From Legionella bononiensis (GTDB taxonomy: Bacteria; Pseudomonadota; Gammaproteobacteria; Legionellales; Legionellaceae), in contig NZ_JADOBG010000002.1 in assembly GCF_016786215.1 (NCBI RefSeq), forward strand, positions 248,001 through 312,000: a stretch of DNA of 64,000 nucleotides, written 5' to 3'. Position 1 is the first letter of the stretch. Each line of letters opens with the position of its first letter. The position numbers and the translations under genes are program-made. The notes under the pieces were generated by a model, which did not search any database, was not told the DNA's origin, and saw only the letters and a list, made by a program, of their open reading frames with translations. Of the stretch, positions 53,201 to 61,012 are shown one piece after another.

Positions 53201-54211
53201 TTAATCCTGTTTAATAACATCCAGGCCAAAATGCTGATAGGCCCTCGGAGTAGCCATTCTACCGCGTGGAGTGCGCATTAGGAATCCTTGTTGTATTAAA
53301 AAAGGCTCTAAAACATCTTCAATAGTTCCTTTTTCCTCACCAATGGCCGCGGCAATGCTATCAACACCCACTGGGCCGCCATTAAAACGTTCAATAACTG
53401 CTAATAGCAGCTTTCTATCCATAAGATCAAAACCATGTTGATCGACTTCCAACATGACCAATGCTTTTTGAGCAATATCGAGACTAATTATGCCACGTCC
53501 TTTGACTTCTGCATAATCCCGTACGCGTCGTAATAGTCTATTGGCAATTCGTGGAGTCCCTCTTGAACGCATAGCAATTTCTCTGGCGCCCTCTGGCTCA
53601 GTCATTACATTCATTAATTGTGCCGATCGAGTTACAATTTGAGTTAACGAATCAATAGAGTAATATTCAAGTCGTTGAACAATACCAAACCTGTCTCTTA
53701 ACGGAGAAGTAAGTAAACCAGCCCTGGTTGTGGCTCCAATTAACGTAAAAGGCGGTAATTCCAGTTTAATGGAACGGGCTGCCGGCCCCTCCCCAATCAT
53801 TATATCGAGTTTGTAATCCTCCATGGCAGGATAGAGAATTTCTTCTATTACTGGGCTAAGTCGATGAATTTCATCAATAAAAAGGACATCATTTTGTTGA
53901 AGATTGGTTAAGATGGCAGCTATATCTCCAGCACGCTCTATAACCGGCCCTGAGGTCTGACGAATATTAACGCCCATCTCATGAGCGATAATGTTTGCCA
54001 GGGTCGTTTTACCTAAACCTGGAGGCCCAAAGATGAGCACATGATCCAAGGCATCTTTTCTTTTTCTAGCCGCATCAATGAATATTTGCATCTGAGAACT
54101 TACCGCATCCTGCCCAATATATTCATTGAGACTTAAAGGACGAATTGCCCGATCTATTGCTTCTTCAGAGACAATACTCTGGGTACTGATTAAGCGATCA
54201 CTTTCCAGCAT
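53201..54211 (-). CDS. ruvB: Holliday junction branch-migration ATPase RuvB
   Basis: Hexameric AAA+ motor that drives branch migration with RuvA, 336 residues. Walker [10 protein letters not shown] lies at about 62-70, Walker [10 protein letters not shown] at about 111-119, sensor [18 protein letters not shown] (about 173-190) and the C-terminal winged-helix domain ([18 protein letters not shown]). The start ATG gives [12 protein letters not shown]. It is upstream of ybgC-tolQRAB with a 3-bp gap. No ruvA or ruvC is adjacent here. Confidence 0.97.
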   Translation of the reverse strand: MLESDRLISTQSIVSEEAIDRAIRPLSLNEYIGQDAVSSQMQIFIDAARKRKDALDHVLIFGPPGLGKTTLANIIAHEMGVNIRQTSGPVIERAGDIAAILTNLQQNDVLFIDEIHRLSPVIEEILYPAMEDYKLDIMIGEGPAARSIKLELPPFTLIGATTRAGLLTSPLRDRFGIVQRLEYYSIDSLTQIVTRSAQLMNVMTEPEGAREIAMRSRGTPRIANRLLRRVRDYAEVKGRGIISLDIAQKALVMLEVDQHGFDLMDRKLLLAVIERFNGGPVGVDSIAAAIGEEKGTIEDVLEPFLIQQGFLMRTPRGRMATPRAYQHFGLDVIKQD

Positions 54212-54286
54212 AAGAGTCTTATTAGATTCACCCGAATTTAAAACATTTTAACATATGTATTTTTAATATCAGCTTTCTTTTAGGAA

Positions 54287-55003
54287 TTATTTAAAATATT
54301 GCTCTGTTGATATTAAATCGCACTGTTGATTAGTACATTTAAGTCCTGACAGAAGTTCAACTACCTGAGCAATCTGTTGTTGATTATCGACCCTGACAAT
54401 AGTATTGAGCCGACCATAAAGTGTTGTGTTTAAACGGCATTTAATGTGTTGTACTAATTCAGGATTACATGAGGTTGAAAAATAGTATCGGTTTGTAGAG
54501 TATGTATTGATATGATTGTTTTTTAAAAGCGTACCAAACGGGATATTTGAATAGATGATATCTCTGATAAACTGCTGTGGTAATTCCCTATAATATATGG
54601 TTATAAGCGCCAGCTCTACAATGAGATCTTCATTGATATTCTGCGCCAGTTTTGCATCATTCCGTTCTTTATTAGAATCCAGGTGCATGGTGATGACGCG
54701 AGAATAGGTATGTTCATTTGAACTTTGATGGGTATGAATCACACGAATGATTGCTGTTCTTTTATAATAGTTCTCAATGGCTGGAGTTAGTAACGGTTGT
54801 GTCAGTAAATCATTATAAGGTTCTGGTAAATTTATTGGACTAACCGGGTGGGTCATCCATTTATTGCTGTTTAAAAATGTCGATAATTGATTTATTCTTT
54901 GCTGAATAATATTCGCTTTCAGGCTATCTGAAGATGCGTGCACGCAGTGCACTGTACCGTTAACAAGTAACGTAATTAGAAAAAAAATAATCCTTAGCCA
55001 CAT
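54287..55003 (-). CDS. Unrecognised secreted protein
   Basis: A 238-residue protein with a signal peptide (about 1-24, MWLRIIFFLITLLVNGTVHC then VHA). The mature part includes four Cys, three of them in the C-terminal 60 residues (TSCNPELVQHIKCRLN, LKCTNQQCDLI), which suggests disulfide formation. It has no family or active-site motif I recognise. It lies 75 bp upstream of ruvB on the same strand and may be transcribed with it, or separately. The 5' side is flanked by the palindromic repeat array. Confidence 0.75.
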   Translation of the reverse strand: MWLRIIFFLITLLVNGTVHCVHASSDSLKANIIQQRINQLSTFLNSNKWMTHPVSPINLPEPYNDLLTQPLLTPAIENYYKRTAIIRVIHTHQSSNEHTYSRVITMHLDSNKERNDAKLAQNINEDLIVELALITIYYRELPQQFIRDIIYSNIPFGTLLKNNHINTYSTNRYYFSTSCNPELVQHIKCRLNTTLYGRLNTIVRVDNQQQIAQVVELLSGLKCTNQQCDLISTEQYFK

Positions 55004-55690
55004 TATATTTCCTTTTTTCTGGAGAGGTAGACCTCTGTTTCGATTTATTGAATCAGATAATCAAGGGATTCTCAACAACCCAGGAAACGTCATGCCGATC
55101 TCCTCAAATGATACTGTGCCAACATCTGGAGATCCTTCACTACGTTCAGGATGACGAGCTTGAACCGTCATCCCGAGTGTGACGAGGGATCTCCTGAATG
55201 GGGTGCGGTACCTAAAAGTATTGCGGAGCCTGCATCTGGAGATCTTTCGCTACGTTCATGATAACGAAATTGAACCGTCATCCCGAGTGTAACGAGGGAT
55301 CTCCTGAATGGGGTGCGGTACCTAAAAGTATTGCGGTGCCTGCATCTAGAGCTCTTTCACTACGTTCAAGATGACGAAATTGAACCGTCATTCCGAGTGT
55401 AACGAGGGATCTCCTGAATGGGGTGCGGTACCTAAAAGTATTGCGGTGCTTGCATCTAGAGCTCTTTCACTACCTTCAGAATGACGAAATTGAATCGTCA
55501 TCCCGAGTGTAACGAGGGATCTCCTGAATAGGGTGCGGTGTCTACATTTGGCACTCCTTTATTGTGTTCAGGATGGGGAAGTTCCAGGTTATTGAAAATT
55601 AATTTCTATTTCTATTATAGAATTGCCTGTTCTGTTTTTTTAGTTCATATTAGTTTTATTTAAACAATACTCATTAATATAGGATATTGA
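55004..55690. other. Intergenic region filled by a repeat array
   Basis: 687 bp between a secreted protein gene (minus) and a dehydrogenase gene (plus). 55088-55577 is the palindromic tandem array. The flanks, about 84 bp left and 113 bp right, are AT-rich and should contain the two divergent promoters. No open frame of gene quality exists. Confidence 0.75.
55088..55577. repeat. Palindromic tandem repeat, 110-bp period
   Basis: After a shortened first unit (55088-55156), repeat units start at 55166, 55276, 55386 and 55496, an exact 110-bp period. Each unit opens with CGTCATCCCGAGTGT and closes with a degenerate TACGTTCAGGATGACG. The ends are complementary over about 29 bases, so each can form a long hairpin. 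Unit sequence and termini relate it to 35196-35532 and 60184-60267. The last unit is imperfect at its right end. Confidence 0.9.
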
Positions 55691-56626
55691 ATGACCCCAA
55701 CTGTTTATCTAACCAATCAATTTATTAAACCGATTATTCCCCTGTTACTTCCAGAGTGGCATATTATACCAGGATGGGATTCAACCGCTGATCTCGATAA
55801 ATTAAAGGTTTCAGCTTTAGCAACCACAGTGTGGGATCGTATTGATGAACCCTATTTATCCCAATTCCCCAATTTAAAATTAATCAGTCATCTGGGAATA
55901 GGTACTGATAACATTAACAAACAGTATCTGAAAGAACACCATATTACACTTTTATCACAACCCAATGCAGGTGTTCATGATACAGCAGAACTAGCTCTTA
56001 CCTTAATGCTAACTCTTGCTCGCAGGATTTTAGTTAACGATCGTTATACTCGCGATAATCATTGGATTGAAAATAAACCCAAGTTTCTTGGAAACCATTT
56101 GTTTGGAAAGCAACTAGGACTGGTAGGATTGGGTCAAATTGGCTTAACCATTGCTAAATTTGCTGATGCGTTGAACATGAATGTTTCATACACTGCACGT
56201 AATAAAAAAGAATGTTCTTATCGTTACTTCCCTGATGTTAAAACACTCGCCAGTAACAGTGACTTTCTTATAATCTGTTGCTCGGCTAATGCGGATTCGC
56301 ATCACTTGGTAGATAAATCGGTTTTGGAACTTTTAGGTCCCTATGGATATCTCATTAATGTCGCTAGGGGAAGCATCGTCGATCAAAACGCGCTTATTGA
56401 TGCTCTAACCAATAAAGTTATCGCAGGAGCAGGATTGGACGTATACAGTAATGAGCCTGAAGTACCTCTAAAGTTGCAACAGCTGGATAACGTGGTCTTA
56501 TCACCACACATGGGGAGTTCTACTCGAGAAAATTTAGACAGTATGTTTAAACTCCAGGCTCAACAGTTAAATCACTCTTTGCAGAGTTTGTTCCCACATT
56601 TAAAAACTATAGAGAACCCTGTTTGA
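55691..56626 (+). CDS. D-2-hydroxyacid dehydrogenase (NAD-dependent)
   Basis: A 311-residue oxidoreductase that interconverts a 2-hydroxyacid and a 2-oxoacid with NAD(P). The NAD-binding loop is GLVGLGQIGLTIAKFA (about 147-162). The conserved Arg lies in NVARGSIVDQNALIDAL, the Glu in LDVYSNEPEVP and the catalytic His in LSPHMGSSTREN, all in the expected order. The substrate (glycerate, lactate, phosphoglycerate-like or other) is not readable. It is followed 37 bp later by a methyltransferase in the same direction, so the two may be one transcript. Confidence 0.9.
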   Translation: MTPTVYLTNQFIKPIIPLLLPEWHIIPGWDSTADLDKLKVSALATTVWDRIDEPYLSQFPNLKLISHLGIGTDNINKQYLKEHHITLLSQPNAGVHDTAELALTLMLTLARRILVNDRYTRDNHWIENKPKFLGNHLFGKQLGLVGLGQIGLTIAKFADALNMNVSYTARNKKECSYRYFPDVKTLASNSDFLIICCSANADSHHLVDKSVLELLGPYGYLINVARGSIVDQNALIDALTNKVIAGAGLDVYSNEPEVPLKLQQLDNVVLSPHMGSSTRENLDSMFKLQAQQLNHSLQSLFPHLKTIENPV

Positions 56627-56663
56627 AATTAATGAATAATTGACTCAGAAATAAAGGACTATT

Positions 56664-57461
56664 ATGACAGCAACTTACATTCTAAATACCAACGACAGAG
56701 CAAGAGAACGTCTTTCGTTACAACATCAACTCTATGCGCAAAGCAGCAGAAGTCTGGTACAGGAAGCTGGAATCAAAAGTGGTATGAGTGGTCTCGAAAT
56801 TGGTTGCGGTTCAGGCGCTATGACTCTTGAACTGGCCAAGCTTATTGGGATTGATGGTTCTCTTCTCGCGATTGATTTAAGTCAATCACAACTGGATCAT
56901 GTACAGAATATAACGAGTGATTACAGTACGATACGATTCAAGTTATGGGATGTAAATCATCTTTCAGACTTAGGCGAACAATTCGATTTTATTTACTGTC
57001 GCATGGTTCTTCATCATGTTGCTGATGCTCATTCTGTAATTCAACAGATGACCCGCTGCCTTAAACCAGGTGGCATGATCATTTGTGAAGAGCCGTCTAT
57101 ATTTGACTCAACTTTTTGCTATCCTCCCTCTAAAGCATATGACCAGTTCACTCAATGGGTCAGATCTTGTTTTGCCAAGAATAATCGCGACTTCGAAATT
57201 GCGCATCGACTGGAACAGGAATTTACATCATGTAATCTTAATGTCACCCACCATTCTTTATATCAGCCGATTCTCCGTACAGCCCAGGAAAAATTAATCT
57301 ACTCAATGGCACTACACGATCTGACACCTCAACTGATCGATTTGCACATCGCGTCACAGGCAGAGATTGATTTATTAACTCATGAACTGATCGATTTGGC
57401 GGAAACTCGGAATACCATGACCTGGATTCGAATGCATAAAATTATCGCTAAATTAAAGTAA
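56664..57461 (+). CDS. Class I SAM-dependent methyltransferase
   Basis: A 265-residue soluble protein with a Rossmann-like methyltransferase core. Motif I, GLEIGCGSGAMTLELAKLIG, lies at about 44-63. The acidic loop LLAIDLSQSQLDHV and post-motifs FDFIYCRMVLHHV and LKPGGMIICEEPS follow. Substrate unknown. Members this size modify quinones, lipids or small metabolites. AAGGA precedes the ATG. The 3' flank holds the strong inverted repeat at 57549-57624. Confidence 0.85.
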   Translation: MTATYILNTNDRARERLSLQHQLYAQSSRSLVQEAGIKSGMSGLEIGCGSGAMTLELAKLIGIDGSLLAIDLSQSQLDHVQNITSDYSTIRFKLWDVNHLSDLGEQFDFIYCRMVLHHVADAHSVIQQMTRCLKPGGMIICEEPSIFDSTFCYPPSKAYDQFTQWVRSCFAKNNRDFEIAHRLEQEFTSCNLNVTHHSLYQPILRTAQEKLIYSMALHDLTPQLIDLHIASQAEIDLLTHELIDLAETRNTMTWIRMHKIIAKLK

Positions 57462-57548
57462 TCCTGATTGAAACAGGACTGTACATCCGTTCTCTCTGTT
57501 GAGAAACGTGAACAGAATGTTTCTCCATAATTACAGTTGATTATATTT

Positions 57549-57624
57549 TGTCCTAATTTCCCCTTAAATCGTTGGGCTTTGACCTCTACCCAGCAACGGT
57601 TTAACGGGAAATTGATAAAGGACA
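57549..57624. repeat. Long imperfect inverted repeat (structured RNA or mobile-element remnant)
   Basis: The 20-base arm at 57555-57574 pairs with 57594-57613 with only two non-Watson-Crick positions (C/C and a G-U type pair). The outer sequence TGTCCT (57549-57554) pairs with AGGACA (57619-57624) across a 5-base bulge. The apical loop contains GGG and CCC that could extend pairing. It lies between convergent methyltransferase and rpoE genes. There is no T-run, so a simple terminator is not the best explanation. Confidence 0.6.
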
Positions 57625-57648
57625 CAAGAGTATCCCTGTTATGACTTA

Positions 57649-58221
57649 TTACCCCGTTAAATCCTGATTACGTCTGTCCACAAAATGTGTCACCAACTTC
57701 CTTGCTCTATAAATTCTCGATCTCACTGTCCCAATGGGACAGTGTAATTCCTGGGCGATGTTCTCATAGGTCCGGCCTTCAAAAATATGCATTCCATAAC
57801 AAAGTCTTAATTCCTCTGATAATCTGGAAATTGCTGACTCGATCTGATCAGTGAATTCCATGTTAATTAATTGATGTTCAGGTGAGTTATAAAATGAGGA
57901 ATACTGCTCATCCACAAAATGAGCCTCTGACTCCAAACGTAAACTGATTGAACGGTAATAATTTTTGATTGTATTTTGTGTGATTTTATATAACCAGGTA
58001 GAAAACTGACTTTTTTCTTTAAAAAAATGTAAATTACGATACACCTTAAGTAACACTTCCTGTGTTAAGTCTTTAGCATAAGCTTGATCGTTAATATAGA
58101 AATATATTATTCGTTGCACTTTATGATCGTATCGCTCAAGTAATTTATTGTATGCAACAGAATTCCCATCTCTAGCCAGTTCCACTAAATACTCATCAGT
58201 ATCTGATCCGTCTCTATTCAT
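57649..58221 (-). CDS. rpoE: RpoE-type ECF RNA polymerase sigma factor
   Basis: A 190-residue extracytoplasmic-function sigma factor. Region 2 contains YINDQAYAKDLTQEVLLKVYRNLHFF (the -10 recognition helix region), and region 4 (about 130-180) contains LRLCYGMHIFEGRTYENIAQ and the recognition helix CPIGTVRSRIYRARKLV. It belongs to the RpoE-like group by length and pattern. No anti-sigma gene such as rseA lies next to it: the downstream side is a convergent methyltransferase, the upstream side ygfX-like and sdhE. Confidence 0.92.
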   Translation of the reverse strand: MNRDGSDTDEYLVELARDGNSVAYNKLLERYDHKVQRIIYFYINDQAYAKDLTQEVLLKVYRNLHFFKEKSQFSTWLYKITQNTIKNYYRSISLRLESEAHFVDEQYSSFYNSPEHQLINMEFTDQIESAISRLSEELRLCYGMHIFEGRTYENIAQELHCPIGTVRSRIYRARKLVTHFVDRRNQDLTG

Positions 58222-58323
58222 AACGTCCTCTTTAGTCCATTATTCGTTGCTGCATATCATGAAAAATAATAACAGTACCATTTGAGATTGGGGCATAATT
58301 TATTCATTATGTATAATTATATA

Positions 58324-58740
58324 CTATCTATTTGAAGATATAAGATGAAGTTGTCGTACTTGATTGTCAGGAATCTGATCATTAAAGAGTACTAATAATT
58401 TTTTTTTATCCAGAATGGATAGTTGTATGAGGTGAAATATTGTGTTATGAACAATAATTCGGAGATCATCACAGTCATGTGTTGCTCCATTTCGCATCGC
58501 AACAAACCATTGTTTGTTTCGATAAGACATCTCATCGATGAAGTGACATGGATTTTGATTCTTAAATTCCAAACTCATACAAACAGTAATTGTTATAGTC
58601 AAAACCAGTTTAAGCAGAATAATCACGGACGAATAACTGATGAGAGCCACGGTTAGCAGGTATAAAACTAAAATCAAACGAAAATATACCTTTGATTTAG
58701 CAGGCTTAAGTATTATTTCTGATAATAGTGACAATTTCAT
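58324..58740 (-). CDS. YgfX-like membrane protein
   Basis: A 138-residue protein with two adjacent hydrophobic helices near the N-terminus (about 19-38 and 40-57, FRLILVLYLLTVALISYSSV then IILLKLVLTITITVCMSL) and a soluble C-terminal half. Its start lies within the end of sdhE (35-bp overlap), which is the sdhE-ygfX pair layout known from E. coli (YgfX, also called CptA). Identification rests on size, topology and this linkage, as the sequence itself is divergent. The proposed roles of the family in cell division or as a toxin are debated. Confidence 0.7.
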   Translation of the reverse strand: MKLSLLSEIILKPAKSKVYFRLILVLYLLTVALISYSSVIILLKLVLTITITVCMSLEFKNQNPCHFIDEMSYRNKQWFVAMRNGATHDCDDLRIIVHNTIFHLIQLSILDKKKLLVLFNDQIPDNQVRQLHLISSNR

Positions 58741-58951
58741 TCAGCTCAGTATCTTCTGGTTCAGTATGTCCCATTAACCACGAAAACAACTCAGGATCCG
58801 TACAACTTAATAGCAAATCAAAGGATTTGAGTTCATTCTCATTTAAAAGATCTAACCCCTGTTCCAAAAATCGTTGCAGAATAAGATCCAACTCGAGCAT
58901 ACCACGTCGGCAATGCCACGTGATTCTGGCCTTTTCTCGCGCATCTAGCAT
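58706..58951 (-). CDS. sdhE: FAD assembly factor SdhE
   Basis: An 81-residue factor that promotes covalent flavinylation of succinate dehydrogenase SdhA. The family signature RRGMLELD occurs at about residues 15-22 (WHCRRGMLELDLILQRFLE), and the acidic C-terminal half fits SdhE. Neighbours support it: ygfX-like downstream on the same strand and ygfZ divergent upstream, as in E. coli. Cytosolic. Confidence 0.92.
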   Translation of the reverse strand: MLDAREKARITWHCRRGMLELDLILQRFLEQGLDLLNENELKSFDLLLSCTDPELFSWLMGHTEPEDTELNEIVTIIRNNT

Positions 58952-59090
58952 GAATTATCTCAAAATTAGTGTGTCATTATTATTTTATCATTGTTGAATC
59001 ATAAGATAATAAAAATCTTAAACTCTAAAATGACTCTAAAATCATCCGTGCTGATGATACACTAGTCAAATTATAAACGGAAACATTGAT

Positions 59091-60077
59091 ATGACCATGA
59101 GTACACATCAGCAACATACTATTAATAACAGAACGTTAACAACAGTTGATCTGAATACTGTTAAGTTTAAACCTGAACCACTCAAAAACTATCTTTTTGA
59201 TTTATCCTATCTCGGAATAATCGGATTGGAAGGCGAAAAAGCAGTTGATTTTCTTCAAGGTCAATTGACCTGTGACTTAACTGCAGTATCGGATATACAA
59301 ATGATCCAGGGAGCTCAATGCAATTTGAAAGGACGCATCCTTTCACTTCTGGATATCATCAACTGGCAAGGAGTTAAATTAGTTCTTCCCAAAGATATGA
59401 TTGAGGCTACCGTTAACTCACTCACCAAAACAGCTCAGTTATCAAAAGTTACTTTACAAGAACGTACTGAATTCAGAATTTTAGGGTTTTATTTACAAAA
59501 TACTAAAGATATTTTACCTGATACCACGTTTTTCTCACCTGATTTGTATGCTCTTTCGTTTAATTCCAATTATTGTTATTACCATTTAGGCAATGGATTT
59601 TACATTTTCATAGTGTCAGAAAACGATTTAATAAGTTGTTCTGAGTTATTTAAATCACGAAATCAATATTTGGGTTCTTTACCTTGGCATACACTGAGAC
59701 TAATACAGAAACAGGTCGATATCTATCCTGAATCCAGAGGATTGTTTCTACCCCATAGACTGGGTTTACATGACACAAAATACATCAGCTTTAACAAGGG
59801 ATGTTATAAAGGACAAGAAATTATAGCAAGAACCCAATACCGAGCAACGATAAAGCATGAATTAAAAATTTTTGTAATCGAAGTAAAACACGACCTCCAT
59901 TCAGGTCAAAAACTATTTAAATGCAATGAAGAAATAGAAGTTGGTGAGTTAATTGACTATTCAAAATTAGGCAATAATCGATATCTGATTGCCGTAAGCT
60001 TGCTTAAAGAGCCGATTGCGTCTGTTCGATTTGAAGGACAAAAAGAAGAGGTTGCCCTTGAAATACCTGTTCTTTAA
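59091..60077 (+). CDS. ygfZ: Folate-binding Fe-S maintenance protein YgfZ
   Basis: A 328-residue tetrahydrofolate-binding protein of the GcvT-like fold that supports repair or assembly of some Fe-S enzymes, including the tRNA thiolase MiaB. The diagnostic KGCYxGQE motif is present at about residue 235 (FNKGCYKGQEIIARTQYR). The N-terminal FLQGQLTCDLTAV and QCNLKGRILSL segments match. The start is ATGACCATG, and the second ATG is a possible alternative. It is divergent from sdhE, 139 bp apart. Confidence 0.92.
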   Translation: MTMSTHQQHTINNRTLTTVDLNTVKFKPEPLKNYLFDLSYLGIIGLEGEKAVDFLQGQLTCDLTAVSDIQMIQGAQCNLKGRILSLLDIINWQGVKLVLPKDMIEATVNSLTKTAQLSKVTLQERTEFRILGFYLQNTKDILPDTTFFSPDLYALSFNSNYCYYHLGNGFYIFIVSENDLISCSELFKSRNQYLGSLPWHTLRLIQKQVDIYPESRGLFLPHRLGLHDTKYISFNKGCYKGQEIIARTQYRATIKHELKIFVIEVKHDLHSGQKLFKCNEEIEVGELIDYSKLGNNRYLIAVSLLKEPIASVRFEGQKEEVALEIPVL

Positions 60078-60369
60078 TTCTGTACACAGATAATTTGATT
60101 GATAAAATAAAGTTTGGGTGCCGACTATCAGTGAACGCCTAATACAAGAGGGTTCTATCGCATCGCAGTAAGTCCAAAAATAACGTCATCCTGAGCGAAG
60201 TGGAGGATCTCCCAATTCCAGGCATCATGCCTGTTTCAGGAGATCTCTTAGTTCGTTCAGCATGACTTGATCTTTGGACAAATTGAGAAATTCTCAAGTT
60301 TTATCAAGCTCTTTCAGGTTTAATAGGCTGAATACTGATTACAAAAAAAAGGGTTTTCAATCGCAAAGT
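60078..60369. other. Intergenic region with a single palindromic repeat unit
   Basis: 292 bp between ygfZ and the convergent cytochrome b561 gene. It holds one 84-bp copy of the palindromic repeat family (60184-60267). I see no open frame or RNA gene here. Confidence 0.7.
60184..60267. repeat. Single unit of the palindromic repeat family
   Basis: CGTCATCCTGAGCGAAGTGG opens the unit and TTCAGCATGAC closes it. The 84-bp length equals the unit of the 35196 array. The ends are imperfect complements. This copy shows the monomer from which tandem arrays could have expanded. Confidence 0.8.
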
Positions 60370-60918
60370 CTATCGCTTTTGCCCAGGTAGCATGCGTTTT
60401 AATACATTATTTTTGTCAATAAAATGATGTTTCAAAGCACCAAGAACATGCAGACAAATAAATGCAATGAGGATCCATGCAATAACTTCATGTGACTCCT
60501 CCATAAATTCAGCCAATGATTTGTCAGGAGTTATCCAGGGTAATGGCATTTTAAATAAACCGAAATAAGTAGGAACATAATCAGCCGCAACTGACATAAT
60601 CCAGCCACTCAGGGGCATAATAAGTAAAAGAACATAAAAACTGTATTGTACAAAGCGGGATAATACTTTTTCCCACGGTTTAACTGAATCAGGTAAGGGA
60701 GGCTTTCCTTTGGCATGAACCCAGACAAAACGTAAGAGCATCAAAAATAATATGGTAATACCTGTCGACTTATGAAGCATGTATGCAGTGCCCTGGTATT
60801 GCTCAGGAATTTCATCAAGGAAAAATCCCATACACAGCATTCCTATAACAGCCAGAGCTATTATCCAATGAAACCATTTGGACATGGATGAATAACCTGC
60901 ATCAATTTTTTTTTCCAC
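60370..60918 (-). CDS. Cytochrome b561-family protein
   Basis: A 182-residue inner-membrane dihaem cytochrome of the bacterial CybB type, with four transmembrane helices. Candidate haem-ligand histidines are in MSKWFHWIIALAVIG (helix 1), YMLHKSTGITILF (helix 2) and HEVIAWILIAFICLHVLGALKHH (helix 4). CybB can pass electrons from superoxide to ubiquinone or act as a general quinone-linked cytochrome. The function here is not known. It lies 94 bp downstream of the gdh gene start of its neighbour's 3' end, on the same strand. Confidence 0.88.
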   Translation of the reverse strand: MEKKIDAGYSSMSKWFHWIIALAVIGMLCMGFFLDEIPEQYQGTAYMLHKSTGITILFLMLLRFVWVHAKGKPPLPDSVKPWEKVLSRFVQYSFYVLLLIMPLSGWIMSVAADYVPTYFGLFKMPLPWITPDKSLAEFMEESHEVIAWILIAFICLHVLGALKHHFIDKNNVLKRMLPGQKR

Positions 60919-61012
60919 TTAATCTCTCCTTGAACTATCAATTGAATCAATCAGATGACCATAAAAATCCCATGTTATCACTTAAACGTTTATAACATGG
61001 GATGACAATTGA

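Noticed and set aside
57564-57606. attC-like integron recombination site in the inverted repeat
   Set aside because: A GTTGGGC core-like and a GTTTAAC inverse-core-like string exist but in the wrong order for an attC site, and no integrase or cassette array is present.
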